DNA of 32,075 nucleotides from DASVWH01 sp036389715 (GCA_036389715.1 DASVWH010000123.1:1-32075); one strand, 5' to 3'. Numbered from the stretch's first letter, positions 12,497-21,054 are shown. Notes: generated by a model from the letters alone, not told the origin. Numbers and translations are program-made.

Positions 12497-14056
12497 CTAA
12501 TAGGCGTCGTCGCCGCGCAGCATGACGGGCAGGGTGCGGAGGATGATTTTGAGATCGAGCAGGAGCGACCAGTTCTCTATGTAGAAGAGGTCGAGGCGAA
12601 CCATCTCGTCGAAGGGCAGGCGGTTGCGCCCGGAGACCTGCCAGAGCCCCGTCAGGCCCGGCTTCATGTCCAGCCGTTTGCGATGCCAGAGTTCGTAGGC
12701 TTCGACTTCGTAAGGGATGGGCGGGCGCGGGCCGACGACGCTCATGTCGCCGCGCAGGACGTTGAGCAGCTGCGGCAGCTCGTCCAGGCTCAAGCGCCTG
12801 AGCAGCTGCCCGACGCGCGTGATGCGCGAATCCTTGACCAGCTTGTAGGCGGGCCGCTCGCCTTCGACCAGCACGGCCTCCGCGCGCCCCGCGATGTATT
12901 TGCGCTGGTACTCCCTGTGCGCGGCGTCGTCCGTATCCACGCGCATCGTCCGAAATTTATAGAAGAGGAAGATGCGCCCGTCCATCCCGACGCGCTCCTG
13001 CTTGTAGAAGACGGGGCCTCTCGAATCCAGCTTGATAAGGATGGCGATGATTATCCAGACCGGCACGAGCAGGGCCAGGGCGAGGACGGCGATCAGGAGG
13101 TCCGAGGAACGCTTGGCGATGCGCGCGGCCGAAGAGAGCGGCTCGCGGAAGAGGCGGATCATCGGCAGCGCGCCGATCTGGTCAATCTCGGTCTTACGCG
13201 GCAGGCAGTTAAAGAGGCTCGGCGCGATCCGAAACTCGACGCCGCGCCTGCGGCCCACGCGCATCATCACGTCGAAGAGCACGTCGCCGGAGATTTTCGG
13301 GTCGGTGATAATCACCTCGTTTGCGCCCGACTGGCGAATCGCTTCGGGCAGCCCTTCGATGTCGCTGACAACCGGCACGCCCTCGAACTCATCCGGCACG
13401 CCCGCGTCGAGACGGCCGTTCTCGACTACTCCGATGACGCGGTAGCCGAGTGCGGGGCGCTCGCGCATCTCCTTAATGCAGAGTGCGGCTTCCGCGCCGC
13501 GCCCGACTACCAGCGTCGGAATCAGGTTGATCTCCCGCCGCCGCGCGAAGGTCTGGGCCGTGCGGACAAACAGGCGCACCAGCCCGAAGGCGACGAGCGC
13601 CAGAAAGAAATCGAGGACGAAGACGCCGCGCGCGTAAGAGAAAGCGCGAAACTGCGTGCCGCCGCGATAGAGAAAGGCTGCCGCCACGATCAGCAGCGAC
13701 CCTGTCGCCGCGGCCTTGAAAACGCGCGCACCGTCTTCGACCAGCGAGAACTCGCCGCGCAGCCGGTAGAGGTCCATGTAATAGAGGACCAGCAGGCGTA
13801 TCGGCAGGATGAAGGGGAGCAGCGCTCCGTAAGGCGCAAACGGCTCGCTCCAAGCGAGAGCCCCGTCGCCGGAGCGCACGAAAACTCTGTCGCCCTCGCG
13901 TAGGTAGAAGGCAGCCATAAAGGAGAGCGCGGCGAGCAAGAGGTCCGCCCCGAGGAGCGCCGCACGCACGGCGGGCACGACCCACTGCGGCGCGCGCCCG
14001 GGCACACGCACCGCGCGAGCATCCCTTAACCCTTCTCTCAGCTTCTCTGCTCTCAT
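12497..14056 (-). CDS. Undecaprenyl-phosphate sugar phosphotransferase (WbaP/polyprenyl glycosylphosphotransferase family)
   Basis: The 519-residue protein has four to five N-terminal membrane helices and a Rossmann-like CoA-binding-type domain (from IPTLVVGRGAEAALCIKE to ANEVIITDP). A further helix (LLIAVLALALLVPVWIIIAI) is followed by the catalytic bacterial sugar transferase domain: FYKFRTMRVDTD, LSLDELPQLLNVLRGDMSVV, GPRPP and MKPGLTGLWQVSGRN. It transfers a sugar-1-phosphate from a UDP-sugar to undecaprenyl phosphate on the inner membrane, the first step of repeat-unit assembly. I chose ATG 14056; the longer frame from 14140 is just translated heptamer repeat. It is the last gene of the leftward polysaccharide operon. 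The product specificity (Glc, Gal or GalNAc) cannot be read from sequence. Confidence 0.9.
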   Translation of the reverse strand: MRAEKLREGLRDARAVRVPGRAPQWVVPAVRAALLGADLLLAALSFMAAFYLREGDRVFVRSGDGALAWSEPFAPYGALLPFILPIRLLVLYYMDLYRLRGEFSLVEDGARVFKAAATGSLLIVAAAFLYRGGTQFRAFSYARGVFVLDFFLALVAFGLVRLFVRTAQTFARRREINLIPTLVVGRGAEAALCIKEMRERPALGYRVIGVVENGRLDAGVPDEFEGVPVVSDIEGLPEAIRQSGANEVIITDPKISGDVLFDVMMRVGRRRGVEFRIAPSLFNCLPRKTEIDQIGALPMIRLFREPLSSAARIAKRSSDLLIAVLALALLVPVWIIIAILIKLDSRGPVFYKQERVGMDGRIFLFYKFRTMRVDTDDAAHREYQRKYIAGRAEAVLVEGERPAYKLVKDSRITRVGQLLRRLSLDELPQLLNVLRGDMSVVGPRPPIPYEVEAYELWHRKRLDMKPGLTGLWQVSGRNRLPFDEMVRLDLFYIENWSLLLDLKIILRTLPVMLRGDDAY

Positions 14057-14063
14057 CTCAACT

Positions 14064-14201
14064 AGTGAATAGTAAATGGTAAATAGTAAATGGTAAATCG
14101 TGAATGGTAAATCGTGAATAGATAAAAACGTGTGCCTCAAACTTAAGCCGCTGTCTTTCTTTTTCTATTTACGATTTACGATTTACTATTCACCATTCAC
14201 C
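14064..14201. repeat. Intergenic heptamer-repeat inverted element (type NGTRAAT)
   Basis: The left arm (14064-14121) is eight tandem heptamers of the form NGTRAAT (AGTGAAT, AGTAAAT, GGTAAAT, CGTGAAT). The right arm (14165-14201) is five such heptamers in reverse complement, so the gap can fold into a long imperfect hairpin. The right arm overlaps the end of the upstream gene and encodes its last three residues and stop. Confidence 0.75.
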
Positions 14202-15212
14202 AAGTATCAGGTCTGCGACTTCGGCGCGGACGTGAAGAGCGCGGCGCGGCTGTGCGGCGGGCTTCTTCTCCAGGGGCAGGTCGTCCAGGTCCGCCCGCGT
14301 GCTGATGCGCTTGAGCCTGCCCTGGCGCACCAGCTCTTCGTCGAGCGCCGCCCAGCGTCCCGCGTAGATGGTCGCGGCCGGAACGCCGAGCGCCGCGGCC
14401 TCTCGATTCATCGTCCCGCCCGCGCTGACAACCAGGTCGGCGGCCGCAATCAGGTTTGCGCCGTCGAGCGCTTCCCGCGGCAGAATCAGGTTCGCCCCCG
14501 CGCGCGAAGAATAGGCCGCCCGCTGCGCTTCGTTGCGCGCCAGGAAGATGACTTTGACACTGGCGCGTGCGGCGAGGCGTTCGAGCAGTTCGTCAAACAA
14601 CTCGTTCTCGAAACGGTGATAGAGCGCATCGCGGGCGGGCGGGCGGACGACGACGAGCACTTCGCCGGGACTGATGCCGAGCGCGCTTAAGGTCTGCGCG
14701 AAGCGAGGGTCCGGCTCGAAGTCCGCCAGGTAAACGTCCTCCTTCGTCCCGTCGTAGCGCCTGACTTTGCGCGCACGCGCCCCCATGCGCCGCAGCGCCT
14801 CTGCCGGAAACGAGCGCGGGACGACGACGCGCGAGGCCAGCCTGAAGGCCAGATGATTGGCGGGCTGATGCTCATAATCCATCAGCGTCACGCTCTTGAT
14901 TCCGAGCAGACGCGCGGCCGCCACCTGCGCATACGAATTATGGCTGACGGCCAGGTCGAAGCCGCGCCCGCGCGCCCAGCCGCGGAGCGCCGCCGTGCGC
15001 CCGGCCAGATTCCCAGCCTTACCGGAGAGCCCGCGCCCGCCGTGACCGCCGATGACAGAGGGCGCTAGTCCCGCTGCCTGTGCCAGCTCAACCGTCTGCG
15101 CAAACTCACGCGCCGTCGTCCAGACCTCGTGCCCGCGCCGCAGAAACTCCGCAATCAACGCGCGGAAGAAAGGAACGTGCGGCGAGTTTGCCAGGTCAAT
15201 CCAGAGGCGCAT
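14190..15212 (-). CDS. DUF354 family GT-B-like protein
   Basis: The 340-residue product begins MRLWIDLANSPHVPFFRALI, the standard DUF354 opening. It continues with a GT-B type two-domain pattern: LMDYEHQPANHLAFRLASRV in the first half, VLVVVRPPA and the C-terminal donor-site-like AADLVVSAGGTMNREAAALG in the second (about 260-280). The family resembles UDP-GlcNAc 2-epimerases and glycosyltransferases and is common in archaeal and bacterial surface-glycan loci; the reaction is unproven. It lies within the polysaccharide operon. Its last codons (GEW and the stop) are made of heptamer repeat, and another heptamer array begins 5 nt upstream of its ATG where a ribosome-binding site would normally be. 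Confidence 0.85.
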   Translation of the reverse strand: MRLWIDLANSPHVPFFRALIAEFLRRGHEVWTTAREFAQTVELAQAAGLAPSVIGGHGGRGLSGKAGNLAGRTAALRGWARGRGFDLAVSHNSYAQVAAARLLGIKSVTLMDYEHQPANHLAFRLASRVVVPRSFPAEALRRMGARARKVRRYDGTKEDVYLADFEPDPRFAQTLSALGISPGEVLVVVRPPARDALYHRFENELFDELLERLAARASVKVIFLARNEAQRAAYSSRAGANLILPREALDGANLIAAADLVVSAGGTMNREAAALGVPAATIYAGRWAALDEELVRQGRLKRISTRADLDDLPLEKKPAAQPRRALHVRAEVADLILGEW

Positions 15213-15216
15213 AGAA

Positions 15217-15322
15217 AGTGAGCAGTGAGCAGTAAGCAGTAAAAGCGAGAAACAAGTGACGAGCAGCCGCGACGAGCAGTCTTCTGTTTTTACTGCTCAC
15301 CGCTCACTGCTTACTGCTTACT
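15217..15322. repeat. Intergenic heptamer-repeat inverted element (type AGTRAGC)
   Basis: The left arm (15217-15245) has AGTGAGC, AGTGAGC, AGTAAGC, then AGTAAAAGC. The right arm (15287-15322) has four heptamers in reverse complement plus a TTTTACT end. The centre contains GAAACAAGTGACGAGCAGC (15249-15267), found in reverse complement in the element at 18512. The right arm overlaps the end of the toroid-protein gene. Confidence 0.8.
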
Positions 15323-16570
15323 TTCTTCCAATAGTCGTGACAGGCCATAGAGCATCCATGCCTGCGCCCAGCGCATGTAGGGCGTGCGGATGGTGTAGAA
15401 GCGGCGGCGCTGGTAGCGAAAGAAGCCGCGCGGGTCGCGTAGCTCGCGGATGGCCCAGAGCGCGATCTTTACGGACAGCTCCGGCGCGCCCGCGTTCATC
15501 CAGCCGAGTTCCGCCAGGGCGACCAGCCCGGCGCCCGCCGAATGTGCGTCGGCCGGGTAAAGTCTATCATGGAAATATTTCGGCCAGCCGTTTGACAGGA
15601 AGAACCGCGCGCGCCAGAACTCGTAGCCCCGCCGCGTCGCCGCTGCAAGCTCATCGCTCGATGCGCGGCAGGATGCCGTGATGCGCGCCAGGCTCGTCAG
15701 GATAAAGGCCGTGTGAAAGTTGTCGGACCAGGACTGATAATCGTCCGCGCCGTATGCCCAGGAGCCGTCCGCGCGCTGGTGTCTGACGACGTAGCGTGCC
15801 GCGCGCACGGCGTAGTCAAGCAACTCCTGCTCGCCCGTCAAAGCACCGACCGAAGCGAGCGCCTCTGCCGCCAGGAGACTCGCGTTGAAGACGCGCGTGC
15901 GGTCGAGCGGCGTGTAGCTGAAACAGATTTCGTCCGGCGTTTCGACGGTGCGCGCCAGCCCGTTAAGGATAAAGTCGCAGGCGCTGCGCGCCGCTGCGAG
16001 ATACTGGTCCGCTGCGAGATACTGGTCCGTCCCTGTGCCCGGCTTCTTCTCTTCACCGAAAGCGCGTGCGGCTTCGACCAGTGCGCGAACCGCGAAGGCG
16101 GTCGGCACGACCGTTGGCGTCCCGCGCGGCGCGAAGAAGGCGCGCCCCTGCCAGTCGAAGTTATAGCCCCAGGCCACCATGCTCCTTGCGCCTGCGACTG
16201 CGAGCCGCGCAGAGAGCAGGTCACGGAGCAAGGCACGCGCGGCGGCTTCCGCTTCAGCGCCCGGCTCCGTGCGAAAGCGTGCCAGCGCCGCCAGCGCAAA
16301 CAGCGCCGTCCCCTTCGCATTTCTTTCGGCGGGGACCAGCGCGAGCTTTCTGAAATTGACGGGCGAGCGTTTGAAGAGCTGCGTCCAGGCCAGGCGCGCC
16401 AGGCGCGAGTGTTTGAAGGGCGTCGCCTGAAAGAGGCGGCTGTTGAGAGCATCGAACGGGTCGTGCCCGGCGTAGTCGCGCGCGGCGCACCATGCGGCCA
16501 ACTCCTGGCGGGCGCTCTCGATCTCTGCTTTGACAGGAGAGCGAGGGGCGGCCTCCCGCGCGCCGCTCAT
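15311..16570 (-). CDS. Alpha/alpha-toroid (six-hairpin glycosidase-like) protein, function unknown
   Basis: The start ATG 16570 overlaps the asparagine-synthase stop by ATGA; an apparent upstream extension lies inside that gene and is rejected. The 419-residue product is rich in paired helices, with aromatic and Asp/Gly turns such as WGYNFDWQGRAFF, QRADGSWAYGADDYQSWSDN, DRLYPADAHSAGAGLVALAE and the closing TPYMRWAQAWMLYGLSRLL. This is typical of (alpha/alpha)6 barrels that include polysaccharide lyases, glycoside hydrolases and epimerase-like folds. No signal peptide. In this operon a role in glycan trimming or modification is likely but unproven. An exact 18-bp tandem duplication (15993-16028) duplicates AADQYL in frame. 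The final SKQ and stop are encoded by heptamer repeat. Confidence 0.7.
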   Translation of the reverse strand: MSGAREAAPRSPVKAEIESARQELAAWCAARDYAGHDPFDALNSRLFQATPFKHSRLARLAWTQLFKRSPVNFRKLALVPAERNAKGTALFALAALARFRTEPGAEAEAAARALLRDLLSARLAVAGARSMVAWGYNFDWQGRAFFAPRGTPTVVPTAFAVRALVEAARAFGEEKKPGTGTDQYLAADQYLAAARSACDFILNGLARTVETPDEICFSYTPLDRTRVFNASLLAAEALASVGALTGEQELLDYAVRAARYVVRHQRADGSWAYGADDYQSWSDNFHTAFILTSLARITASCRASSDELAAATRRGYEFWRARFFLSNGWPKYFHDRLYPADAHSAGAGLVALAELGWMNAGAPELSVKIALWAIRELRDPRGFFRYQRRRFYTIRTPYMRWAQAWMLYGLSRLLEESKQ

Positions 16571-18504
16571 AGCTTGCTGCTGACGGAAGTCTCTATCCGC
16601 CGCGCAGTCTCGATAAAGCTCTCCTGCCAGAGCTCGAACATGAGCAGGGTCCAGAGCAGCTTGCGATGATTGGCACGCCCCTGCTCGTGCTCGTCCTGGA
16701 GGCGCGCGACGTAGTCGGCGTCGAAGAGTCCGGCCCGGCGAATGCGTTCGGGCGAGAGGAGGTCTCGTGCCAGCGGTCGGAGGCGTCCCTTCAACCATTC
16801 GGCGACGGGAATGCCGAACCCCTTCTTGCCGCGCCGTGTGACGAAGGGCGGCAGGAGGTCTCGGACGGCGCGTTTGAGGATGTACTTGGAGGTGCGCCCG
16901 CGCAGCTTGTAGTTGACCGGGAGGCTCGCCGCGTACTCCGCCACACGCGGGTCCAGAAACGGCGCGCGCACTTCCAGCGAGACGGCCATGCTCGCGCGGT
17001 CAACCTTGGTCAGGATGTCTTCCGCCAGGTAAAGCCTGGTGTCCAGGCTCTGCATCCGCTCGACCGTGTTGTCCGCATCGCACTCTTCGGCGAGCAGCCG
17101 CCGGGCCTCGCGGTAGATGTCGCCGTCGCTTGCGGCCCTGACCTCGGCCGTCAGGAGTCGCTCCTGCTCGCCGGGCGAGAAAGAGCCGAACCAGACGTGA
17201 TGCCGCGTCACGTCGTCATAGTTCATCCCGGCGACAAAGCGCCGCGCCTTGTAGTCGAACGAGAGATTCTTCGTCTTGACGGGCAGGCGGTTGACCACGG
17301 GCTCGACGAGCGAGCGGCGGAGCAGGCCGGGCACGCGCGCGTACAAACGGGCCAGGCGATGCCCCCAGTACATCGGATAACCGGCGAACAGCTCATCGCC
17401 GCCGTCGCCGCCGAGCGCGACCGTCACGTGCTTGCGCGTGAAGCGCGAGAGCAGGTAGGTCGGAACCAGCGAGGCGTCGCTAAACGGCTCGTCCATCCAC
17501 GAGCCGATCTCGCCGACGAGATTGGCGGCCAGGTCAACGCTCAGACGCTCTTCGTGATGGTCCGTGCCGAGAAACTTGGCGACGCCGCGCGCGTAGGCCG
17601 ATTCGTCGAAAGAGGTCTCCGCAAACGAGATGGAGAAGGTCTTGACCGTTTCGCTCGACGCGCGGACGGCCATCGCCGCGACCGTCGAAGAGTCAACCCC
17701 CCCGGAGAGCAGCACGCCGAGCGGCACATCCGAGACGAGCCGCATCCGCACGGCGTCCGCCAGCAGCTCTCTCAAGCGTGCGGCTGCCTCTTCTTCGCTC
17801 GGCGCGGGCTGCTGCTTCCTGTAGCTCAAGCGCCAGTAGGGCCGAACATCTATGCGCCCGTCTTCGAGCGTCAGGGTGTGCGCCGCCGTCAGCTTGTTGA
17901 TGCCCCGGTAGATGGAGAGCGGCGCGGGCACGTAGTCGAACGAGAGATACTGGCGGAGCGCGTCGAGGTTCAGCGCGGGCCTGACCTGCGGGTGCGCGAG
18001 CAGGACTTTCGGCTCCGAGCCGAAGATTAAAGTCTGATCGAAGACGCCCCAGTAGAGCGGCTTTTCGCCGAAGCGGTCGCGCGCGATGAAGAGACGGCGG
18101 CGGCGCGCGTCCCAGAGCGCGAAGGCGAACATCCCGTTGAGATGCTCGACCATCGCTGTGCCGTGCTCTTCGTAGAGATGCGGCAGGACTTCCGTATCCG
18201 AGGCGGAGCGAAAATGGTGGCCGCGCTTTTCCAGCCGGGCGCGCAGCTCGCGGTAGTTGTAAATCTCGCCGTTGAGAATGACCGAGACCTGCCCGTCTTC
18301 GCTCGTCGCGGGCTGCTCGCCGGTCTGCAAATCAATGATGGCCAGGCGCCGCATCCCGAGCGCCGCGCCCGTCGTCGCCATCAACCCTTCCGAATCCGGG
18401 CCGCGATGCGTCATCCGCTCGCACATCGAGCGCAGCAGGGCCACCGCGCCGTCCGGCGGCGGCACGCGCGCATCAAGGCTGGCCCATCCGGTAATTCCGC
18501 ACAT
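16567..18504 (-). CDS. asnB: Asparagine synthase (glutamine-hydrolysing)
   Basis: The 645-residue protein has the class II glutamine amidotransferase start MCGITGWASL with the nucleophile Cys2, then the RRLAIIDL and NGEIYNY blocks. Its synthetase half has the ATP-pyrophosphatase loop SGGVDSS (about 267-273), ALGGDGGDELFAGYP and LEVRAPFLDPRV. Glutamine ammonia is passed to an adenylated acid, classically aspartate. In polysaccharide loci, homologues are thought to amidate glycans or act as amidotransferases on surface polymers rather than only make asparagine, so the physiological substrate is open. It overlaps the next gene by ATGA and is preceded by a heptamer-repeat element. A second homologue lies at the right edge of the window. 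Confidence 0.9.
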   Translation of the reverse strand: MCGITGWASLDARVPPPDGAVALLRSMCERMTHRGPDSEGLMATTGAALGMRRLAIIDLQTGEQPATSEDGQVSVILNGEIYNYRELRARLEKRGHHFRSASDTEVLPHLYEEHGTAMVEHLNGMFAFALWDARRRRLFIARDRFGEKPLYWGVFDQTLIFGSEPKVLLAHPQVRPALNLDALRQYLSFDYVPAPLSIYRGINKLTAAHTLTLEDGRIDVRPYWRLSYRKQQPAPSEEEAAARLRELLADAVRMRLVSDVPLGVLLSGGVDSSTVAAMAVRASSETVKTFSISFAETSFDESAYARGVAKFLGTDHHEERLSVDLAANLVGEIGSWMDEPFSDASLVPTYLLSRFTRKHVTVALGGDGGDELFAGYPMYWGHRLARLYARVPGLLRRSLVEPVVNRLPVKTKNLSFDYKARRFVAGMNYDDVTRHHVWFGSFSPGEQERLLTAEVRAASDGDIYREARRLLAEECDADNTVERMQSLDTRLYLAEDILTKVDRASMAVSLEVRAPFLDPRVAEYAASLPVNYKLRGRTSKYILKRAVRDLLPPFVTRRGKKGFGIPVAEWLKGRLRPLARDLLSPERIRRAGLFDADYVARLQDEHEQGRANHRKLLWTLLMFELWQESFIETARRIETSVSSKL

Positions 18505-18511
18505 AATTGTT

Positions 18512-18626
18512 AGTGAGCAGTGAGCAGTAAGCAGTAAGCAGTTAAAACCAGTAGGCTGCTCGGTACTTGCTGCTCGTCACTTGTTTCTTTCTTTTACTGC
18601 TCACTGCTCACTGCTTACTGCTCACT
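18512..18626. repeat. Intergenic heptamer-repeat inverted element (type AGTRAGC), second copy
   Basis: The left arm (18512-18547) is AGTGAGC, AGTGAGC, AGTAAGC, AGTAAGC, AGTTAAAA. The right arm (18592-18626) is TTTTACT followed by four GCTYACT units, which is its reverse complement apart from G-T pairs. The core 18569-18587 is the exact reverse complement of 15249-15267. The right arm provides the last codons and stop of the GT2 gene. Confidence 0.8.
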
Positions 18627-19654
18627 ATTAACGGCTCGCTATCAAATCCTATCTTCTCGCGCACGGCGTAGATGCGCTTCGACTGCGATTCGTGATAAGT
18701 GCGCACGAGCATCTCCGCCAGCAGGCCCATCAGGAGAAATTGAATCCCGACGGCGAAGAGCACGATGGCGATGATCGGCAGCGGCGTCTGGATGAAATCC
18801 GCCCTGTGCGCCAGCTTGAGAAACAGGGCCCAGAGCCCCGCGAGCACGGAGACCAGGAAGCTCAAGACGCCGAACGTCCCGAAGATGTAGATCGGCTTCG
18901 TCTGGTAAGACGCCATGAACTTGATGGTCATCAAGTCGAAGACGACCTTGATCGTGCGCGAGAGTCCGTACTTTGACTTGCCCATCGTGCGGGCGTGATG
19001 CTCGACGGGAATCTCCGTCACGCGCGCCCCGGCCCATGAAGCGTAGATCGGGATGAAGCGGTGCATCTCTCCGTAGAGCCGCACGTCTTCGAGCGATTCG
19101 CGGCGATAGGCTTTCAGCGAACAGCCGTAGTCGTGCAGGGGCACGCCGCCAATCCAGGAGATCAGGCGATTGGCCAGCATGGAGGGAATCTTGCGCGTGA
19201 TTAATTTGTCCTGCCGATTTTTGCGCCAGCCCGAAACCACGTCGTAGCCCTCGTCCAGCTTGTCCAACAGCCGCACGATGTCCGCCGGGTCGTTCTGTAA
19301 ATCGGCGTCCATCGGAATCAGGACGCGCCCACTGGCCGCATCAATCCCGGCGGCCATCGCGGCCGTCTGCCCGTAGTTGCGGCGCAGGGCGACGACACGC
19401 ACGCGTGCGTCCAGTTGCGCCAGCTCGCGCAGCACGGCGAGGCTCCCATCGCTTGAGCCGTCGTCCACGTAGATAATCTCGGCCGTCCGGCCGAGCCTCC
19501 CGAGCGCATCGTCGAGCTTGGCGTGCAGCGGTCGCAGGTTCGGCTCTTCGTTAAAGACGGGCAGGAAGACGGAGATGTCCGGCGCATCATTCGCGCCGTC
19601 GCCCGCATAGGCCCGGCCCCTTCTCAAGGTCTCTTCTTCGTCGTAGTTTTTCAT
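18608..19654 (-). CDS. GT2 glycosyltransferase with two C-terminal membrane helices (GtrB/DPM1-like)
   Basis: The 348-residue product shows a GT-A fold: ISVFLPVFNEEPNLRPLHAK, the nucleotide site YVDDGSSDGS and the metal site MDADLQNDPAD. The acceptor-side blocks include DYGCSLKAYRRE and EIPVEHHARTMGKSKYGLSR. Two membrane helices follow near the C terminus (IFGTFGVLSFLVSVLAGLWA and IIAIVLFAVGIQFLLMGLLA). The family moves a sugar from a nucleotide donor to undecaprenyl or dolichyl phosphate on the cytoplasmic face. Here it probably feeds the GT-C enzyme at 22132 (inference). Its start overlaps the Uma2 stop by ATGA. Its C-terminal VSSKQ and stop come from heptamer repeat, so this tail is unlikely to be functional. 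Confidence 0.9.
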   Translation of the reverse strand: MKNYDEEETLRRGRAYAGDGANDAPDISVFLPVFNEEPNLRPLHAKLDDALGRLGRTAEIIYVDDGSSDGSLAVLRELAQLDARVRVVALRRNYGQTAAMAAGIDAASGRVLIPMDADLQNDPADIVRLLDKLDEGYDVVSGWRKNRQDKLITRKIPSMLANRLISWIGGVPLHDYGCSLKAYRRESLEDVRLYGEMHRFIPIYASWAGARVTEIPVEHHARTMGKSKYGLSRTIKVVFDLMTIKFMASYQTKPIYIFGTFGVLSFLVSVLAGLWALFLKLAHRADFIQTPLPIIAIVLFAVGIQFLLMGLLAEMLVRTYHESQSKRIYAVREKIGFDSEPLIVSSKQ

Positions 19655-20238
19655 CTCTTCAGCTTATCGCCAGGACTTGAGCTGCTTCCGGCGAAGAGCC
19701 GCCGCAGGTTGTACTGGAAGCCCGGCAAAACATCTCGCCCGTCAAGCGCCTCATCCTCGGCGAGCCTTCGCGGCTCAGCTCCGGGACTGTAAATCGTCAC
19801 GGTGCGTTTCCTCGGATTAACTATCCAAACCAGCCTGACGCCCGCTTCCAGATACTCTTCTATTTTCTCATCAACTTCGTACAGAGTATCGCTCGGGCTG
19901 AGGACTTCAACCGCCAGGTCTGGCGCGCCGGGCCAGAACTTTTCGGGGATACCACCGGGCGGAATGCGCTCACGGCTGACAAATGCGGCGTCCGGTGCTC
20001 GCACCGTATCAGGATTAGTGAAGAGAATGAAGCCTGTTTCGGCAGCGAACACTTCGCCCAGTCTGTTTGCTTCGACATGTTGAGCAATGGCCATCCCGAT
20101 TCTGATTGCAAGGACGCCGTGCTTGCCACCCCTCGGTGACATCTTAATCAACTCTCCTTTGACCAGCTCGTAGCGAAAGCCGTCGCCCGGCATTGTGAAG
20201 AGTTCGTCCGCCGTCATTAACACAGTTGCCGTGCTCAT
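19651..20238 (-). CDS. Uma2 family (DUF820) PD-(D/E)XK nuclease-like protein
   Basis: The 195-residue product has the Uma2 pattern: MTADELFTMPGDGFRYELVK near the start, the acidic site VRAPDAAFVS (about 79-88), and WPGAPDLAVEVLSPSDT followed by KIEEYLEAGVRLVWIVNPR. The restriction-endonuclease-like fold is established for the family; a cellular function is not. Such genes are numerous in cyanobacteria, Chloroflexi and Acidobacteriota. It sits between a methyltransferase and the GT2 gene of the polysaccharide operon and overlaps the latter by 4 nt, so it is co-transcribed. That makes it either a passenger or an unsuspected partner. The nuclease core residues look intact. Confidence 0.85.
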   Translation of the reverse strand: MSTATVLMTADELFTMPGDGFRYELVKGELIKMSPRGGKHGVLAIRIGMAIAQHVEANRLGEVFAAETGFILFTNPDTVRAPDAAFVSRERIPPGGIPEKFWPGAPDLAVEVLSPSDTLYEVDEKIEEYLEAGVRLVWIVNPRKRTVTIYSPGAEPRRLAEDEALDGRDVLPGFQYNLRRLFAGSSSSPGDKLKR

Positions 20239-20274
20239 GCCAGACCTCCTTCCCGGCCGCCTTGATTGTCCTTA

Positions 20275-21054
20275 CTATTCAACCCGCCGCGCGACGCAGA
20301 GCGCCGAGACGCCGAACGGGAAATCCATGTGGCGCAGGAGCGCGCTCTCCGCGCCGAGCACACGGCCGAGCACGCCGTTTAAAGCCGAGACGTTGATGTT
20401 GTTCTCGGATTCCGGCCTGAGGCCCGTCAGGCGCATCAGCGTCCGCCCGAGGAGAATCGGCGCGAAGAAACTGATGTTGGCATAGGTCGCGCGCTCGACC
20501 TCAAAGCCCGCCGCCTCCAGGGCCAGGCTGAGGCCCCGGAGCGTGTAGCGCCGCCGGTGATGACTCACGTCGTCCTGCACGCCCCAGAGGAACATGAAGG
20601 CCGGGACGAAGAGCAGGGCGCGCCCGCCGGGCCGGAGCACGCGCCGCATCTCACGCAACCCCGCCACGTCGTCGTCCAGGTGTTCCACCACGTCGAGCGC
20701 GGTCACTAAATCGAAGGAGCCGTCAGCATAGGGGAGCTTTTCGGCCGCTCCCTGCCGGACGTGCTCAAGCCCGCGCTGGCGGCAGAAGGCGAGCGCGTCC
20801 GGCGAAACATCCACACCCTCGGCGTCGCCGTACCGGCCCAGCAGCTCCAGATTCGCCCCCGTCCCGCAGCCAACGTCCAGGATGCGCGGGCGGCTCTCGC
20901 CGAGCTCCGCGCAAATCTTTTCGACGAAGCTCCCGATGATGCGCCGTCGGCCGACGAACCACCAGTGCGTCCCCTCGACCTCGTACATGATCGGGTATGT
21001 GTGCTGCTGCATCTCCTGCGGCAGAGAGAGAGAATTTTCCATCGCTTCACTCAA
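20275..21054 (-). CDS. Class I SAM-dependent methyltransferase
   Basis: The 259-residue product has the SAM-binding motif I ILDVGCGTGANLELLG (about 56-71), the acidic motif EGVDVSPDAL, and motif post-I/II FDLVTALDVVEHLDDD. A MRRVLRPGGRALLFVP block is followed by a family-specific FMFLWGVQDDVSHHRRRYTL and a hydrophobic C-terminal part. It probably methylates a lipid-linked sugar or a small metabolite in the polysaccharide pathway; the acceptor cannot be named. ATG 21042 four codons in is an alternative start. It is separated from the preceding methyltransferase by 42 nt and from Uma2 by 36 nt on the same strand. Confidence 0.85.
   Translation of the reverse strand: MSEAMENSLSLPQEMQQHTYPIMYEVEGTHWWFVGRRRIIGSFVEKICAELGESRPRILDVGCGTGANLELLGRYGDAEGVDVSPDALAFCRQRGLEHVRQGAAEKLPYADGSFDLVTALDVVEHLDDDVAGLREMRRVLRPGGRALLFVPAFMFLWGVQDDVSHHRRRYTLRGLSLALEAAGFEVERATYANISFFAPILLGRTLMRLTGLRPESENNINVSALNGVLGRVLGAESALLRHMDFPFGVSALCVARRVE

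Noticed and set aside
14057..14140. 28-residue N-terminal extension of the sugar phosphotransferase
   Set aside because: These codons are translated heptamer repeat (FTIYHLLFTIYY-like), and the family start fits ATG 14056.
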